Assembly (NCBI RefSeq): GCF_002876705.1
Contig: NZ_MDAG01000005.1
Span: forward strand, 1 to 64,000
Reading direction: 5' to 3'
Source: Enterovibrio norvegicus_B
Lineage (GTDB): Bacteria > Pseudomonadota > Gammaproteobacteria > Enterobacterales > Vibrionaceae
DNA: 64,000 nucleotides
Position numbers and translations under genes: made by a program. Under the pieces are notes generated by a model. It was not told the DNA's origin, searched no databases, and was given only the letters and a program-made list of their open reading frames with translations. Of the stretch, positions 45,809-54,535 are shown piece by piece (position 1 is the stretch's first letter; every line of letters starts with the position of its first letter).

Positions 45809-47176
45809 ATGATCACGCATATCAGCCCAGTCGGGGCAATGGATCTACTCTCCCAACTTGAAGTCGATAGGCTCAAGGACACCGCGAAAAGCGATCTGTA
45901 CCGTTTGTACCGTAACTGTTCGTTAGCGGTACTTAACTCTGGTAGCCACACTGATAGCTCTAAAGAGCTACTGGAACAATATAAGAGCTTTGACATTCGC
46001 GTCATGCGTCGAGAACGCGGCGTGAAGCTCGAACTCATCAACCCACCTGAACATGCGTTTGTTGATGGAAAAATCATTCGAGGTATTCAAGAACACATGT
46101 TCTCAGTGCTTCGAGACATCATTCACTTAAACATGCAGCTAGAACACGCCAAAGTGTTCAACCTGACCAATTCCAGCCACGTCACCAACCTAATCTTCGA
46201 CATTCTGCGCAATGCGAAAGCCTTGGTGCCGGGGCGAGATCCTAATTTGGTTGTCTGCTGGGGCGGACACTCAATCAATGCCATCGAGTATCAGTACACG
46301 AGAGAGGTAGGCAACGAGCTGGGCCTACGAGAGCTGAATGTATGCACGGGGTGCGGACCCGGCGCAATGGAAGGCCCAATGAAAGGGGCAGCCATTGGTC
46401 ACGCCAAGCAACGTGTACCCAACAGTCGCTTCCTTGGCATGACTGAGCCATCAATCATCGCAGCAGAGCCACCAAACCCTATCGTCAATGAACTGGTGAT
46501 CATGCCAGACATCGAAAAACGCTTGGAAGCCTTTGTGCGCTGTGGCCACGGGATCATTATTTTCCCTGGTGGCGCAGGAACGGCAGAAGAATTGCTGTAT
46601 TTACTGGGTATCTTGATGCACCCAGACAATGCAGATCAGCCGATGCCCGTGGTGCTGACAGGACCAAAAGAAAGCGCTGATTACTTCCGTGTGATTGACG
46701 AATTCATTCGAGATGTGATTGGTGAAGAAGCCACAAAATATTACGAAATCGTCATCGGTGACCCGGAAAAAGCCGCGCGTATTATTAAGCAAGCAATGCC
46801 TGCGGTGAAAGCTCACCGCCAATCAACAGGCGATGCCTACTCGTTTAACTGGTCGTTAAAAATCGCACCTGAATTCCAGCTGCCTTTTGCACCAACACAC
46901 GAAAATATGGCGAACCTTGATTTGCACATGAATCAACGCCCTGAACTTCTCGCATCTGCACTGCGCCAAGCGTTTTCCGGCATCGTCGCTGGCAATGTGA
47001 AAGAAGAAGGCATTCGAGAAATAGAGCGCCACGGCCCGTTCAAGATTAACGGTGACGCGGAACTCATGAAGAAAATGGACAAACTGCTGCGAGGTTTCGT
47101 TGAACAACAACGCATGAAACTTCCAGGCACGGCTTATGTTCCTTGCTATGAGATTGTCCAAGGGAATGGTAACTAA
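45809..47176 (+). CDS. ppnN: pyrimidine/purine nucleotide 5'-monophosphate nucleosidase
   Basis: A 455-aa PpnN (YgdH) that splits nucleoside monophosphates to base and ribose 5-phosphate and is stimulated by (p)ppGpp in E. coli. It begins MITHISPVGAMDLLSQLEVD, and the LOG-like Rossmann core has CTGCGPGAMEGPMKGA and FPGGAGTAEELLYLLG. An excellent AGGAGGTGACT precedes ATG 45809; the two extra upstream codons (GTG 45803) are not needed. Confidence 0.95.
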   Translation: MITHISPVGAMDLLSQLEVDRLKDTAKSDLYRLYRNCSLAVLNSGSHTDSSKELLEQYKSFDIRVMRRERGVKLELINPPEHAFVDGKIIRGIQEHMFSVLRDIIHLNMQLEHAKVFNLTNSSHVTNLIFDILRNAKALVPGRDPNLVVCWGGHSINAIEYQYTREVGNELGLRELNVCTGCGPGAMEGPMKGAAIGHAKQRVPNSRFLGMTEPSIIAAEPPNPIVNELVIMPDIEKRLEAFVRCGHGIIIFPGGAGTAEELLYLLGILMHPDNADQPMPVVLTGPKESADYFRVIDEFIRDVIGEEATKYYEIVIGDPEKAARIIKQAMPAVKAHRQSTGDAYSFNWSLKIAPEFQLPFAPTHENMANLDLHMNQRPELLASALRQAFSGIVAGNVKEEGIREIERHGPFKINGDAELMKKMDKLLRGFVEQQRMKLPGTAYVPCYEIVQGNGN

Positions 47177-47214
47177 TCGTAGTCGTTAACCTTTCATTTA
47201 TCTCTCAAGCAATT

Positions 47215-47242
47215 AGAATGGCCCTATCGGGCCATTTTTTCA
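47215..47242 (+). terminator. terminator after ppnN
   Basis: The hairpin AATGGCCC-tatc-GGGCCATT is followed by TTTTCATTT. It lies 40 bases past the ppnN stop and just before xni. Confidence 0.75.
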
Positions 47243-47257
47243 TTTAGCGGACACATC

Positions 47258-48028
47258 ATGTCTATCCACCTTGTCATCATTGATGCAATGAACCTTATCC
47301 GTCGCGTTCACGCCGCTCAGCCCAACCCTGATGATATTGCCTCTACCGCGCAAGTCTGTTGCCGCGCTTTAACCAAGATCATTCGTTCATCCGAACCCAC
47401 ACACATGGTCGCAGTATTTGACCATACAGAACAAGATCGCGGATGGCGTGCCGAGCTCGTGCCTGAATACAAACAAGGCCGTAAACCGATGCCTGAAGCG
47501 CTACAACAAGGGTTAGATACAATCCAAGATGCGTTTTGGGAAATGGGCATTGATTCATTGTTATCATCGGGTGATGAAGCCGACGACATGATTGCGACGC
47601 TGGCGTTAAAAGTCGCCAGCCACAATGGCCAAGTAACGATTGTTTCTACCGACAAAGGCTACTGTCAGCTTCTGCAACCTACATTACGTATTCGTGATTA
47701 CTTTCAACAGCGTTGGCTAGACAGCCCGTTTATCGAAAAAGAATTTTCAGTCGCGCCACAACAACTGACAGATTATTGGGGATTGGTCGGTATCAGCTCC
47801 AGCGGCGTCACCGGGGTGCCGGGCATTGGCCCCAAATCAGCATCTAGCTTGCTCAACCAATATGGCACGCTTGATGACCTGTTTGCAGCAGACAACATTG
47901 AGCCAAAGTGGCAAAAGAAACTCGAAGGTAACCAAGAACTGGCCATGCGCTGTAAGCAAGTTGCAACCTTGAAAACAGACATAACGCTCGGGTTCAACCT
48001 ACAAGATATTCGGTTTTCCGCTAAGTAA
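47258..48028 (+). CDS. xni: flap endonuclease Xni (exonuclease IX)
   Basis: A 256-aa homologue of the DNA polymerase I 5' nuclease domain. Acidic metal-site residues lie in IIDAMNLIRR, VAVFDH, SSGDEADDMIATLA and VSTDKGY. GVPGIGPKSASSLL is the helix-three-turn DNA-binding motif. As in other Xni proteins one of the usual metal ligands may be missing. Length fits (251 in E. coli). Confidence 0.93.
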   Translation: MSIHLVIIDAMNLIRRVHAAQPNPDDIASTAQVCCRALTKIIRSSEPTHMVAVFDHTEQDRGWRAELVPEYKQGRKPMPEALQQGLDTIQDAFWEMGIDSLLSSGDEADDMIATLALKVASHNGQVTIVSTDKGYCQLLQPTLRIRDYFQQRWLDSPFIEKEFSVAPQQLTDYWGLVGISSSGVTGVPGIGPKSASSLLNQYGTLDDLFAADNIEPKWQKKLEGNQELAMRCKQVATLKTDITLGFNLQDIRFSAK

Positions 48029-48049
48029 CATTCCTACCCTATCACGCAC

Positions 48050-48083
48050 AAAAAAGGGCAAGTATCATACTTGCCCTTTTTTG
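48050..48083. terminator. bidirectional terminator between xni and rlmM
   Basis: The perfect hairpin GGGCAAGTAT-c-ATACTTGCCC is flanked by A6 and T6 runs between convergent genes. Confidence 0.88.
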
Positions 48084-48102
48084 TTTTCTCGGCAGAACGT
48101 AA

Positions 48103-49170
48103 TCAGTTTGTGCGTCGAATATGCACAGTCACTTCATCACGATCATGGAAGAGGTGTTTAACTTGAATATCGAATTTAACGCCGTTTTCGATCAGCTGTT
48201 TTTTCAAATTACCGATGTCTTCAGTCACTTGCTCGTAACGGCGGCTCATTGGCAACTTCAAGTTGAAAATGGTTTCTACAGCCCAACGTGCAACTAACCA
48301 TTTGCCAATTAAAGGCGCGACGCGATAAGGTTTTTCGATCATGTCACACACTAGCCAAGTGATGTTCTTTCTTGGTGGCTCAAACTTAAAACCGTCCGCA
48401 GCATGGTATTTAACCTGTCCCGTTTCCATCAGGCTTTCTGCCATTTGGCCATTATCCACCGCGTGGATGAACATAGAGCGCTTCACCAGTTGATACGTCC
48501 AGCCACCCGGACAAGCACCCAAGTCAACCGCTTTCATCCCCGGCGCCAAACGCTCATCCCATTCTTCTTTTGGAATGAAGGCATGGAAGGCTTCTTCTAG
48601 CTTAAGCGTAGAACGGCTTGGCGCTTCAGATGGGAACTTCAAACGATGAATACCCATGTAATGCGGGGAGTTGTTGTTTGATACAGAGTAACCAACAAAG
48701 CAACAACCAGGCTCTGTAAAACACACATGCAATACCGGTTTTTTTGAATGCTCTTTCGCGTACAAAACACCACGTTTACGCAGCGACTGACGCAATGGCA
48801 CCGTAAACTTACGGCAGAACTTCAGCAGTTCTTTCGCTTGGTTGGTGTCTGGCGTTTCTACGCGAACATCACCACATTTTGGCAATTCGCCACCCATCGC
48901 AAGGATAGGAGAGATGCGGTCACCTGGGTCCAAATCACTCAGTTGACCCACCACAACAATCATTTGGCGCGCAAAGATCAACGAACTAAATGGAAGCTTC
49001 TGAATCAACTTTTCTGCATCGCCTTGCTGGTAACACTCAAACACTACATACCCAGAGTTTTTGACCACTCGTGGGAAGCCATACACTTCTACCTGTGTCG
49101 CTTTGTCCTGAATTTCACCCGCACACTCTTTCTCAAAGCCTTGGCGGCAATACAATAAAATCTGATTCAC
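48103..49170 (-). CDS. rlmM: 23S rRNA (cytidine(2498)-2'-O)-methyltransferase
   Basis: A 355-aa enzyme that methylates C2498 of 23S rRNA. The N-terminal THUMP-like domain starts LLYCRQGFEKECAGEI. The RrmJ-type catalytic domain has AVDLGACPGGWTYQLVKR (SAM site), with Asp and Lys of the KDKE tetrad in VCDMIEKP and FNLKLPMSRR. The position near gcvA and ygdD matches E. coli. Confidence 0.95.
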   Translation of the reverse strand: MNQILLYCRQGFEKECAGEIQDKATQVEVYGFPRVVKNSGYVVFECYQQGDAEKLIQKLPFSSLIFARQMIVVVGQLSDLDPGDRISPILAMGGELPKCGDVRVETPDTNQAKELLKFCRKFTVPLRQSLRKRGVLYAKEHSKKPVLHVCFTEPGCCFVGYSVSNNNSPHYMGIHRLKFPSEAPSRSTLKLEEAFHAFIPKEEWDERLAPGMKAVDLGACPGGWTYQLVKRSMFIHAVDNGQMAESLMETGQVKYHAADGFKFEPPRKNITWLVCDMIEKPYRVAPLIGKWLVARWAVETIFNLKLPMSRRYEQVTEDIGNLKKQLIENGVKFDIQVKHLFHDRDEVTVHIRRTN

Positions 49171-49261
49171 ACGATGCCTTTAACTATGCCGTGGTAAAAA
49201 TAACGCGCCATTATACCCAAATTGCCCAAAGTTTCAGGTTTACGTGACCGATGAAACACAA

Positions 49262-49636
49262 TCAGGCGCTGCGCCAAAGCCCCCAGGCAGCCAATGACCA
49301 TCCCACAAGGAAGCTCAGTCCCCCCAAAGGTGTGATAGGCCACAACCATGTCCAATCCGTTAGTGCTAAGCCATAAAGACTGCCGCTAAAGCAAACAACA
49401 CCAAGAGAAAGGAACACGCCTGACAGTGCAACGTACGTGCTATCCGTTTGTTTTTGCCACAATGCCAACGCAATGAGGGCCAGCGCATGCCAGAACTGAT
49501 AGTGGACACCTTTCTCGATGATCGACAATTCATATTCCGAAAGATGCGCCTTTAACCCGTGCGCAGCGAACGCACCAATGGCCACCGCTATACCAGCAAA
49601 GACACACCCTAAAGCTGCCAGTCGATTATTTTTCAT
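49262..49636 (-). CDS. DUF423 family membrane protein (YgdD)
   Basis: About 124 aa with four transmembrane helices: RLAALGCVFAGIAVAIGAFAAHGLK, FWHALALIALALW, VALSGVFLSLGVVCFSGSLY and PITPLGGLSFLVGWSLAAWG. The AFAAHGLK and GSLYGLAL motifs are DUF423 hallmarks. Role unknown. Met1 (49642) or Met3 (49636) may be the start; either overlaps the hydrolase gene end. The gcvA-ygdD-rlmM order is as in E. coli, with a hydrolase inserted. Confidence 0.87.
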   Translation of the reverse strand: MKNNRLAALGCVFAGIAVAIGAFAAHGLKAHLSEYELSIIEKGVHYQFWHALALIALALWQKQTDSTYVALSGVFLSLGVVCFSGSLYGLALTDWTWLWPITPLGGLSFLVGWSLAAWGLWRSA

Positions 49637-50253
49637 TGGCATACCTCAGCGATAAAGGTGGCAAGTTTATCCGCGGCAAGTTGGCGATTATCTTCTTCCG
49701 TGTGGCCTGAAGCTTTGCGCGGTTTTAGACTATGGTCGCCATCTGGTACAAACACCAAAGAAACGGACGATGAAAACGGGTAATTTTCTAATTCAGCACG
49801 GTTCCCGAATGTGTCGCGCTCACCTTGCAAAATCAGTGTCGGTTTTTCAATGTGGGCAAGATGTTCCCCTTTGTCCTTTTCAGGCTTACCCGGTGGATGG
49901 AAAGGAAACCCCAAACACGCGATGCCTGCCACACACCGCTCTTCACTCAAATGACTCGCCATCCTTCCCCCCATGGATTTACCGCCAATCACAGTGTGTT
50001 TACTGCCGTATGTCGCGATGATTTCTTGGTAGTGTTCTAGCAACTTTGGCGCACGATCGGGTGGCCGTTTTTTCCCATCTTCCGAGCGCTTCACCATGTA
50101 GGGAAAATTAAAGCGAACGACACGAATACCATGAGCCGCGATTTTCTTTGCGACCACAGCCATGAACTCATGTTCCATGCCAGCACCCGCACCATGTGCA
50201 AAAATAAACGTTGTGTCGGCCTCAGAAGGGCCATCGATAAGAACCTGATTCAT
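49633..50253 (-). CDS. alpha/beta-fold hydrolase (KANL3/Tex30-like)
   Basis: A 206-aa small hydrolase. FIFAHGAGAGMEHEFM holds the oxyanion region, GGKSMGGRMAS the nucleophilic Ser, LQGERDTFGN the Asp and GDHSLKPRK the His. The lack of a lid and the short length match the KANL3/Tex30-like family of bacterial dienelactone-hydrolase relatives. Substrate unknown. Its ATG overlaps the gcvA stop by four bases, so it is translated with gcvA, and its end overlaps the DUF423 gene. Confidence 0.85.
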   Translation of the reverse strand: MNQVLIDGPSEADTTFIFAHGAGAGMEHEFMAVVAKKIAAHGIRVVRFNFPYMVKRSEDGKKRPPDRAPKLLEHYQEIIATYGSKHTVIGGKSMGGRMASHLSEERCVAGIACLGFPFHPPGKPEKDKGEHLAHIEKPTLILQGERDTFGNRAELENYPFSSSVSLVFVPDGDHSLKPRKASGHTEEDNRQLAADKLATFIAEVCQ

Positions 50254-51155
50254 GCAGAAATACTCTCCTGTTCTGCGGCGGCTTTCGCCAACACCCAGTC
50301 CCTGAACGCAGCAATACGCCCAGAATCTGCGTCCTTTTGTTGGCTCACTAAATAAAATGCGTTTTTACTCATCAAGAAATGATCAAACGGACACACTAAG
50401 CGTCCCGACTCAAGTTCAGGTTGTGCCAGAACGTTATTGCTCAGTGCGACCCCTTGTCCAAGCGCTGCAGCCTGCAACACCATGGCTGAGTGACTAAAAA
50501 TGGGACCATAGTTTAGATTAATGTTACTAATCTGATAGTGCTTTGCATACGCGGTCCAGTCGCGACGAGATCGATCATGCAGCAAGGTATGGTGCTTCAA
50601 ATCATCAAATGAAGTCAGCGGCTTATCCGCGCTCAATATAGAAGGGCTGCACACGGGCAATAAAAACTCAGGATAGAGTTCATCACACCTCAGCCCCGGC
50701 CAGTTGCCTCGCCCGTAATAAATCGCGACATCAACGTCATCCGTTAATGAACCGTCTTCTAAATCAACCGCTTTAATCCGCACGTCCACTTCTGGATGCT
50801 GTTGATTAAAATCTGACAGTCGAGGAACAAGCCACTGAATGGCAAAACTTGGCGGCAAACTGATGGTCAGTGCCCCCTTCGCGCCACGCTCTAAAACGCG
50901 ATCGGTCGCATCAGCAATGGATGTAAATATATCTTTAATATCAAGAAAGTAGCTTTGCCCTTCCTCTGTCAGAAGTAACGAGCGATTCCTGCGACGAAAC
51001 AACTTCAAGCCAAGAAACTCTTCAAGGGCTTTGATTTGATGGCTGACTGCAGCCTGCGTCACAAACAACTCTTCGGCTGCTCGCGTAAAACTTAAATGCC
51101 GCGCAGCAGCTTCAAACACTCGCAACGCATTTAAAGGAGGTAATCGTCTAGCCAT
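50250..51155 (-). CDS. gcvA: glycine cleavage system transcriptional regulator GcvA
   Basis: A 301-aa LysR-type regulator. The N terminus LPPLNALRVFEAAARHLSFTRAAEELFVTQAAVSHQIK carries the winged helix typical of GcvA. The effector domain begins about residue 92. In E. coli GcvA controls the gcvTHP operon and activates the gcvB small RNA, which is encoded divergently here too. The identity is supported by that neighbour and by ygdD-rlmM downstream. Confidence 0.93.
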   Translation of the reverse strand: MARRLPPLNALRVFEAAARHLSFTRAAEELFVTQAAVSHQIKALEEFLGLKLFRRRNRSLLLTEEGQSYFLDIKDIFTSIADATDRVLERGAKGALTISLPPSFAIQWLVPRLSDFNQQHPEVDVRIKAVDLEDGSLTDDVDVAIYYGRGNWPGLRCDELYPEFLLPVCSPSILSADKPLTSFDDLKHHTLLHDRSRRDWTAYAKHYQISNINLNYGPIFSHSAMVLQAAALGQGVALSNNVLAQPELESGRLVCPFDHFLMSKNAFYLVSQQKDADSGRIAAFRDWVLAKAAAEQESISA

Positions 51156-51206
51156 CCTGCTTCCTATACATAAGATTTTCTAATATAGAACATTATAAAA
51201 TGTCCA

Positions 51207-51235
51207 TTGTTCTGTCACCAGAGAAAACCTATAGT
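51207..51235 (+). promoter_or_regulatory. gcvB promoter
   Basis: TTGTTC (51207-51212), a 17-bp spacer and TATAGT (51230-51235) make a good sigma-70 promoter, placing +1 near 51242. It lies between gcvA and the GcvB RNA, where GcvA is expected to bind. Confidence 0.7.
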
Positions 51236-51241
51236 TCGCGG

Positions 51242-51426
51242 GCACCAATGAACAAGCGTACCCTACGCACGTTTTTTCTTGGTTGCGATGTTGTGTTTGC
51301 ATTTTTTCGGCTTTACCGAGCCTCAGTAGCATTAGCTACATTTTTATATACGCTACGTATATTTCATACTATCTACACAAAGATTTATCGTGCACTGAGC
51401 TGATGGCTCGGTGCTTTTTTTTATCT
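51242..51426 (+). ncRNA. gcvB: GcvB small RNA
   Basis: About 185 nt. The GU-rich R1 seed GTTGCGATGTTGTGTTTGC (51282-51300), which in enterobacteria pairs with many amino-acid transporter mRNAs, is almost identical to E. coli GcvB. Downstream are a small GTAGC-atta-GCTAC hairpin and the terminator GCACTGAGC-tgatg-GCTCGGTGC followed by T8. Divergent placement from gcvA is as in E. coli. The 5' end is inferred from the promoter. Two short frames across it are not genes. Confidence 0.9.
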
Positions 51427-51563
51427 TTTTTTCTCCCTTTCACCGAATTAAACACACCAGCGACACGATGTTTTTCTGACACAGTGCGCCAACACTTGAG
51501 TTAACCTCAGAGAAAAGCGATCATTCCCCTCATCAATAGCCCAGTCGAGCGACTAACTCCACT

Positions 51564-52787
51564 ATGACAAGCCGTACCTTTCATCTCGATAGCATTCGAC
51601 ACGTCTTTCCGTCGTTGAATCATTCCATCAATGGTCAGCCATTGGTGTATCTCGACAGCGCAGCGACAGCACAAAAACCGTTGCCAGTCATAGAATGCAT
51701 CAGTGATTACTATTCAGGGGCGACGGCAAATGTGCACAGAGGTAGCCATTCACTCACGGCAACAGCGACCAATCGCTTTGAAGCAGCCAGAAAAACCGTC
51801 GCGATGTTTTTAGGTGCGAGTGAAGAATGCATTGTTTGGACGCGTGGCGCGACAGAAGCACTCAACCTCATCGCGCAAAGCTATGGTCGACAAACACTGA
51901 AACCAGGCGACGAGATCCTCATTAGCGAGATGGAACATCACGCGAACATTGTCCCATGGCAATTGGTCGCCGAACAAACAGGTGCGAAAGTCGTAAAATC
52001 TCCGATAAATACGGACAGTTGCACGCTCGACATGCGCGCCTTCGATGCCTTGCTCAATGAAAAAACTAAAATCGTTGCAATTGGTCACATCAGCAACGTT
52101 ACGGGCACGCGTAACCCTATCGAAACGATCATCCAAAAAGCACATGCTCATGGCGCAATAGTGGTCGTTGATGGCGCTCAAGCCGTGGTGCACGAAGAGG
52201 TAGACGTCGCGGCACTTGATGCGGACTTCTATGTGTTTTCCGGCCATAAATTGTTTGCACCGGCGGGTATCGGGGCGCTTTATGGCAAGGCAGAACTACT
52301 AGAATCCATGCCTCCTTGGCATGGCGGCGGAAAAATGGTCGAAAAAGTCACGTTCGAAGGGACGCAATTTGCAGCGTCTCCGGCCAAGTTTGAAGCAGGA
52401 ACCCCAAACGTCGCAGGCGCATTAGCGCTAGCAAAAGCCATTGATTGGCTAAACACGCTCGATAAAAAAGCCGCAGAAGCACATATCGCCACCTTACAAA
52501 AACAATTGGTTGAAGGCATAAAGGACATTGATGATCTTTCTCTCGTTGGTTTGCAGGCTGGAGCAAGTGTGGTGGCTTTTACGCTTAAGGGGGTTCATCA
52601 CTCTGATATTGCCACCTTACTGGATCAACAAGGCATAGCGGTACGCTCAGGCCACCACTGCGCTCACCCACTGATGGATGCACTAAACATCAAAGGCTGT
52701 GTGCGCGTATCCATCGCTTTGTATAATACCCAAGAAGACATTGAACGCTGCATCGCTGCCATTCAAAAAGCCTGCGACATTCTTTAA
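51564..52787 (+). CDS. csdA: cysteine desulfurase CsdA
   Basis: A 407-aa PLP enzyme that releases sulfur from cysteine onto an acceptor. The PLP Lys lies in VFSGHKLFAPAGIG, the His in EMEHHANIVPWQ, and the persulfide Cys in VRSGHHCAHPLM. It is a group II (SufS/CsdA) desulfurase. Adjacent csdE identifies it as CsdA rather than SufS. Upstream 51427-51563 is AT-rich and probably contains its promoter. Confidence 0.95.
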   Translation: MTSRTFHLDSIRHVFPSLNHSINGQPLVYLDSAATAQKPLPVIECISDYYSGATANVHRGSHSLTATATNRFEAARKTVAMFLGASEECIVWTRGATEALNLIAQSYGRQTLKPGDEILISEMEHHANIVPWQLVAEQTGAKVVKSPINTDSCTLDMRAFDALLNEKTKIVAIGHISNVTGTRNPIETIIQKAHAHGAIVVVDGAQAVVHEEVDVAALDADFYVFSGHKLFAPAGIGALYGKAELLESMPPWHGGGKMVEKVTFEGTQFAASPAKFEAGTPNVAGALALAKAIDWLNTLDKKAAEAHIATLQKQLVEGIKDIDDLSLVGLQAGASVVAFTLKGVHHSDIATLLDQQGIAVRSGHHCAHPLMDALNIKGCVRVSIALYNTQEDIERCIAAIQKACDIL

Positions 52788-52803
52788 CCACTATTGAGCA
52801 AAC

Positions 52804-53226
52804 ATGAATAACTTTCCCAAACATCCATTCGGTACTGAAATCACCAACACCTCGATCCTTCGTGATATGGCAAAGTGCCGAAGCTGGGAAGATAAATATC
52901 GACTTGTCATCCAATTTGGGAAAAAGCTTCCCTCGTTAGATCAGTCACTTAAAAGTCAAAGCGTGGACATACCCGGTTGTGAAAGTGAGGTTTGGTTAAT
53001 CTGGCAAGAGATTGACGGGGTCTATCATTTTTCGGCAGACTCTGACGCCCGCATTGTAAAAGGGCTTATTTCATTAATTCTGGCAGAAATTGAAGGTAAA
53101 ACACGTGAAGATCTTCGAAAAATTGATTTTGATGCCTACTTCGACGCCATGGACTTACTCAATCATTTAAGCCAGTCTCGCAGCAATGGGATTCGCTCAA
53201 TCATCGAACAAATAAAGAAAATATAA
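52804..53226 (+). CDS. csdE: cysteine desulfuration protein CsdE
   Basis: A 140-aa SufE-family sulfur acceptor. The acceptor Cys is in VDIPGCESEVWL, and the preamble SWEDKYRLVIQFGKKLP is the family signature. It takes persulfide from CsdA and in E. coli passes it on to the TcdA branch. It begins 16 bases after csdA. tcdA, its neighbour in E. coli, is displaced here by the pha operon. Confidence 0.95.
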   Translation: MNNFPKHPFGTEITNTSILRDMAKCRSWEDKYRLVIQFGKKLPSLDQSLKSQSVDIPGCESEVWLIWQEIDGVYHFSADSDARIVKGLISLILAEIEGKTREDLRKIDFDAYFDAMDLLNHLSQSRSNGIRSIIEQIKKI

Positions 53227-53238
53227 TTCTGCAATTGT

Positions 53239-53267
53239 TGCGGTGATTTGATACGCATTTCACCGCA
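53239..53267 (+). other. weak hairpin after csdE
   Basis: TGCGGTGA-tttgatacgcat-TTCACCGCA forms an 8-9 bp stem with a large loop, 12 bases past the csdE stop. There is no T run, so its role as terminator is doubtful. Confidence 0.4.
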
Positions 53268-53777
53268 TATAGACGCTACTTTACCGTACAACCCTCATTT
53301 TAGCAGTGCGACGCTGGTCAATTATTCCACTCTTTTTTTTGCATTAATCCCCGTCTAATTCTTAAATAGTGTTGCTTTATTTTTATGCCGCATCGTTTCT
53401 TCTTTAAACAGCATAAAAAGACATGTTTCTATAAAAAGCAAATACGAAAAACACAAAAAAAACCACAACAAAACACTAAGCACACCTTATTTTAACACCC
53501 TGTTAACTTTGGCTTATTTTTTGTCGAGTCAGATCTTATTTCCACAATTCTCACCTCCATCCTTTTGCCTTATTCACCAGATTGTATATCTTTGTTCTCG
53601 GTGGTCACAAAACCATCACAATAATAATTTATTTTATTTGAAGGCTAATTAAGTTTCTAAGCCTTAACCCTTATCGCGCTAAAACTAAATAATTATCGGT
53701 GCCTGTATTTTTGGATGGTCAAATGCAGTTACAGGGGTCAATTTTAATTGCTTGTTGTTAAAAGAATGGAGTCATCA
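53268..53777 (+). promoter_or_regulatory. AT-rich leader region upstream of phaB
   Basis: About 510 bases without a credible gene. The stretch is strongly AT-rich, with A and T tracts, and must hold the promoter of the pha operon. I cannot single out a -35/-10 pair or operator with confidence. The tract-rich composition would suit binding of nucleoid proteins such as H-NS or IHF, which is inference. Confidence 0.45.
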
Positions 53778-54518
53778 ATGAAAAAACTCGCGCTCATCAC
53801 CGGATCGAAAGGTGGTATCGGCTCGGCGATCACAGAAAAGCTGGTCAGCCAAGGCTATCGCGTGATTGCAACGTATTTCACCGGGAACCTAAGTTGTGCC
53901 GAGGAATGGTTCGAGGAGAAAGGATTCAACGCTGATCAAGTACGCCTCTTAGAACTGGACGTGACCAACACACAAGAATGTGCTGAACGTCTACCTCAAC
54001 TTCTTGCCGAAGAAGGCACTATCGACGTTTTAGTTAACAACGCCGGTATTACCCGTGATGGTCAATTCAAGAAAATGGTCGCTGATAACTGGCATGCCGT
54101 TATCGACACCAACCTCAATAGCTTATTCAACGTCACCCAACCTCTGTTTGCCGCCATGTGCGAAAAAGGCAATTGCCGAGTGATCAATATTTCTTCGGTA
54201 AATGGCTTGAAAGGTCAATTTGGTCAAACGAACTATGCTGCTGCGAAAGCAGGCATGATTGGTTTTACTAAAGCATTGGCTTTTGAAGGTGCACGCTCAG
54301 GCGTCACGGCAAACGTTGTTGCCCCTGGTTACACTGGTACGCCAATGGTAGAAGCGATGCGCGAAGAAGTGCTTGAATCTATCAAAAACGAGATCCCAAT
54401 GAAGCGCCTTGCGCGTCCTGAGGAAATCGCAGAAGCAGTCGCGTACCTTGCAAGTGATGCAGGTGCTTACATTACCGGGGAAACGCTGTCCGTCAACGGC
54501 GGCTTGTACATGAACTAA
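53778..54518 (+). CDS. phaB: acetoacetyl-CoA reductase
   Basis: A 246-aa short-chain dehydrogenase that reduces acetoacetyl-CoA to (R)-3-hydroxybutyryl-CoA for polyhydroxybutyrate. ALITGSKGGIGSAI binds NADPH, NNAGITRDGQFKKM and the Ser/Tyr/Lys triad (NISSVNG, NYAAAKAGM) are the PhaB pattern. The open frame starts at 53748, but GGAG six bases before ATG 53778 and the family N terminus MKKLALITG favour the later start. First gene of a four-gene operon. Confidence 0.95.
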   Translation: MKKLALITGSKGGIGSAITEKLVSQGYRVIATYFTGNLSCAEEWFEEKGFNADQVRLLELDVTNTQECAERLPQLLAEEGTIDVLVNNAGITRDGQFKKMVADNWHAVIDTNLNSLFNVTQPLFAAMCEKGNCRVINISSVNGLKGQFGQTNYAAAKAGMIGFTKALAFEGARSGVTANVVAPGYTGTPMVEAMREEVLESIKNEIPMKRLARPEEIAEAVAYLASDAGAYITGETLSVNGGLYMN

Positions 54519-54535
54519 GCAAGGAAATTTTTCAC

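Noticed and set aside
51200..51504. Two short open frames
   Set aside because: They overlie the gcvB promoter, the GcvB RNA and its terminator, and their proteins are rich in rare composition without family features.
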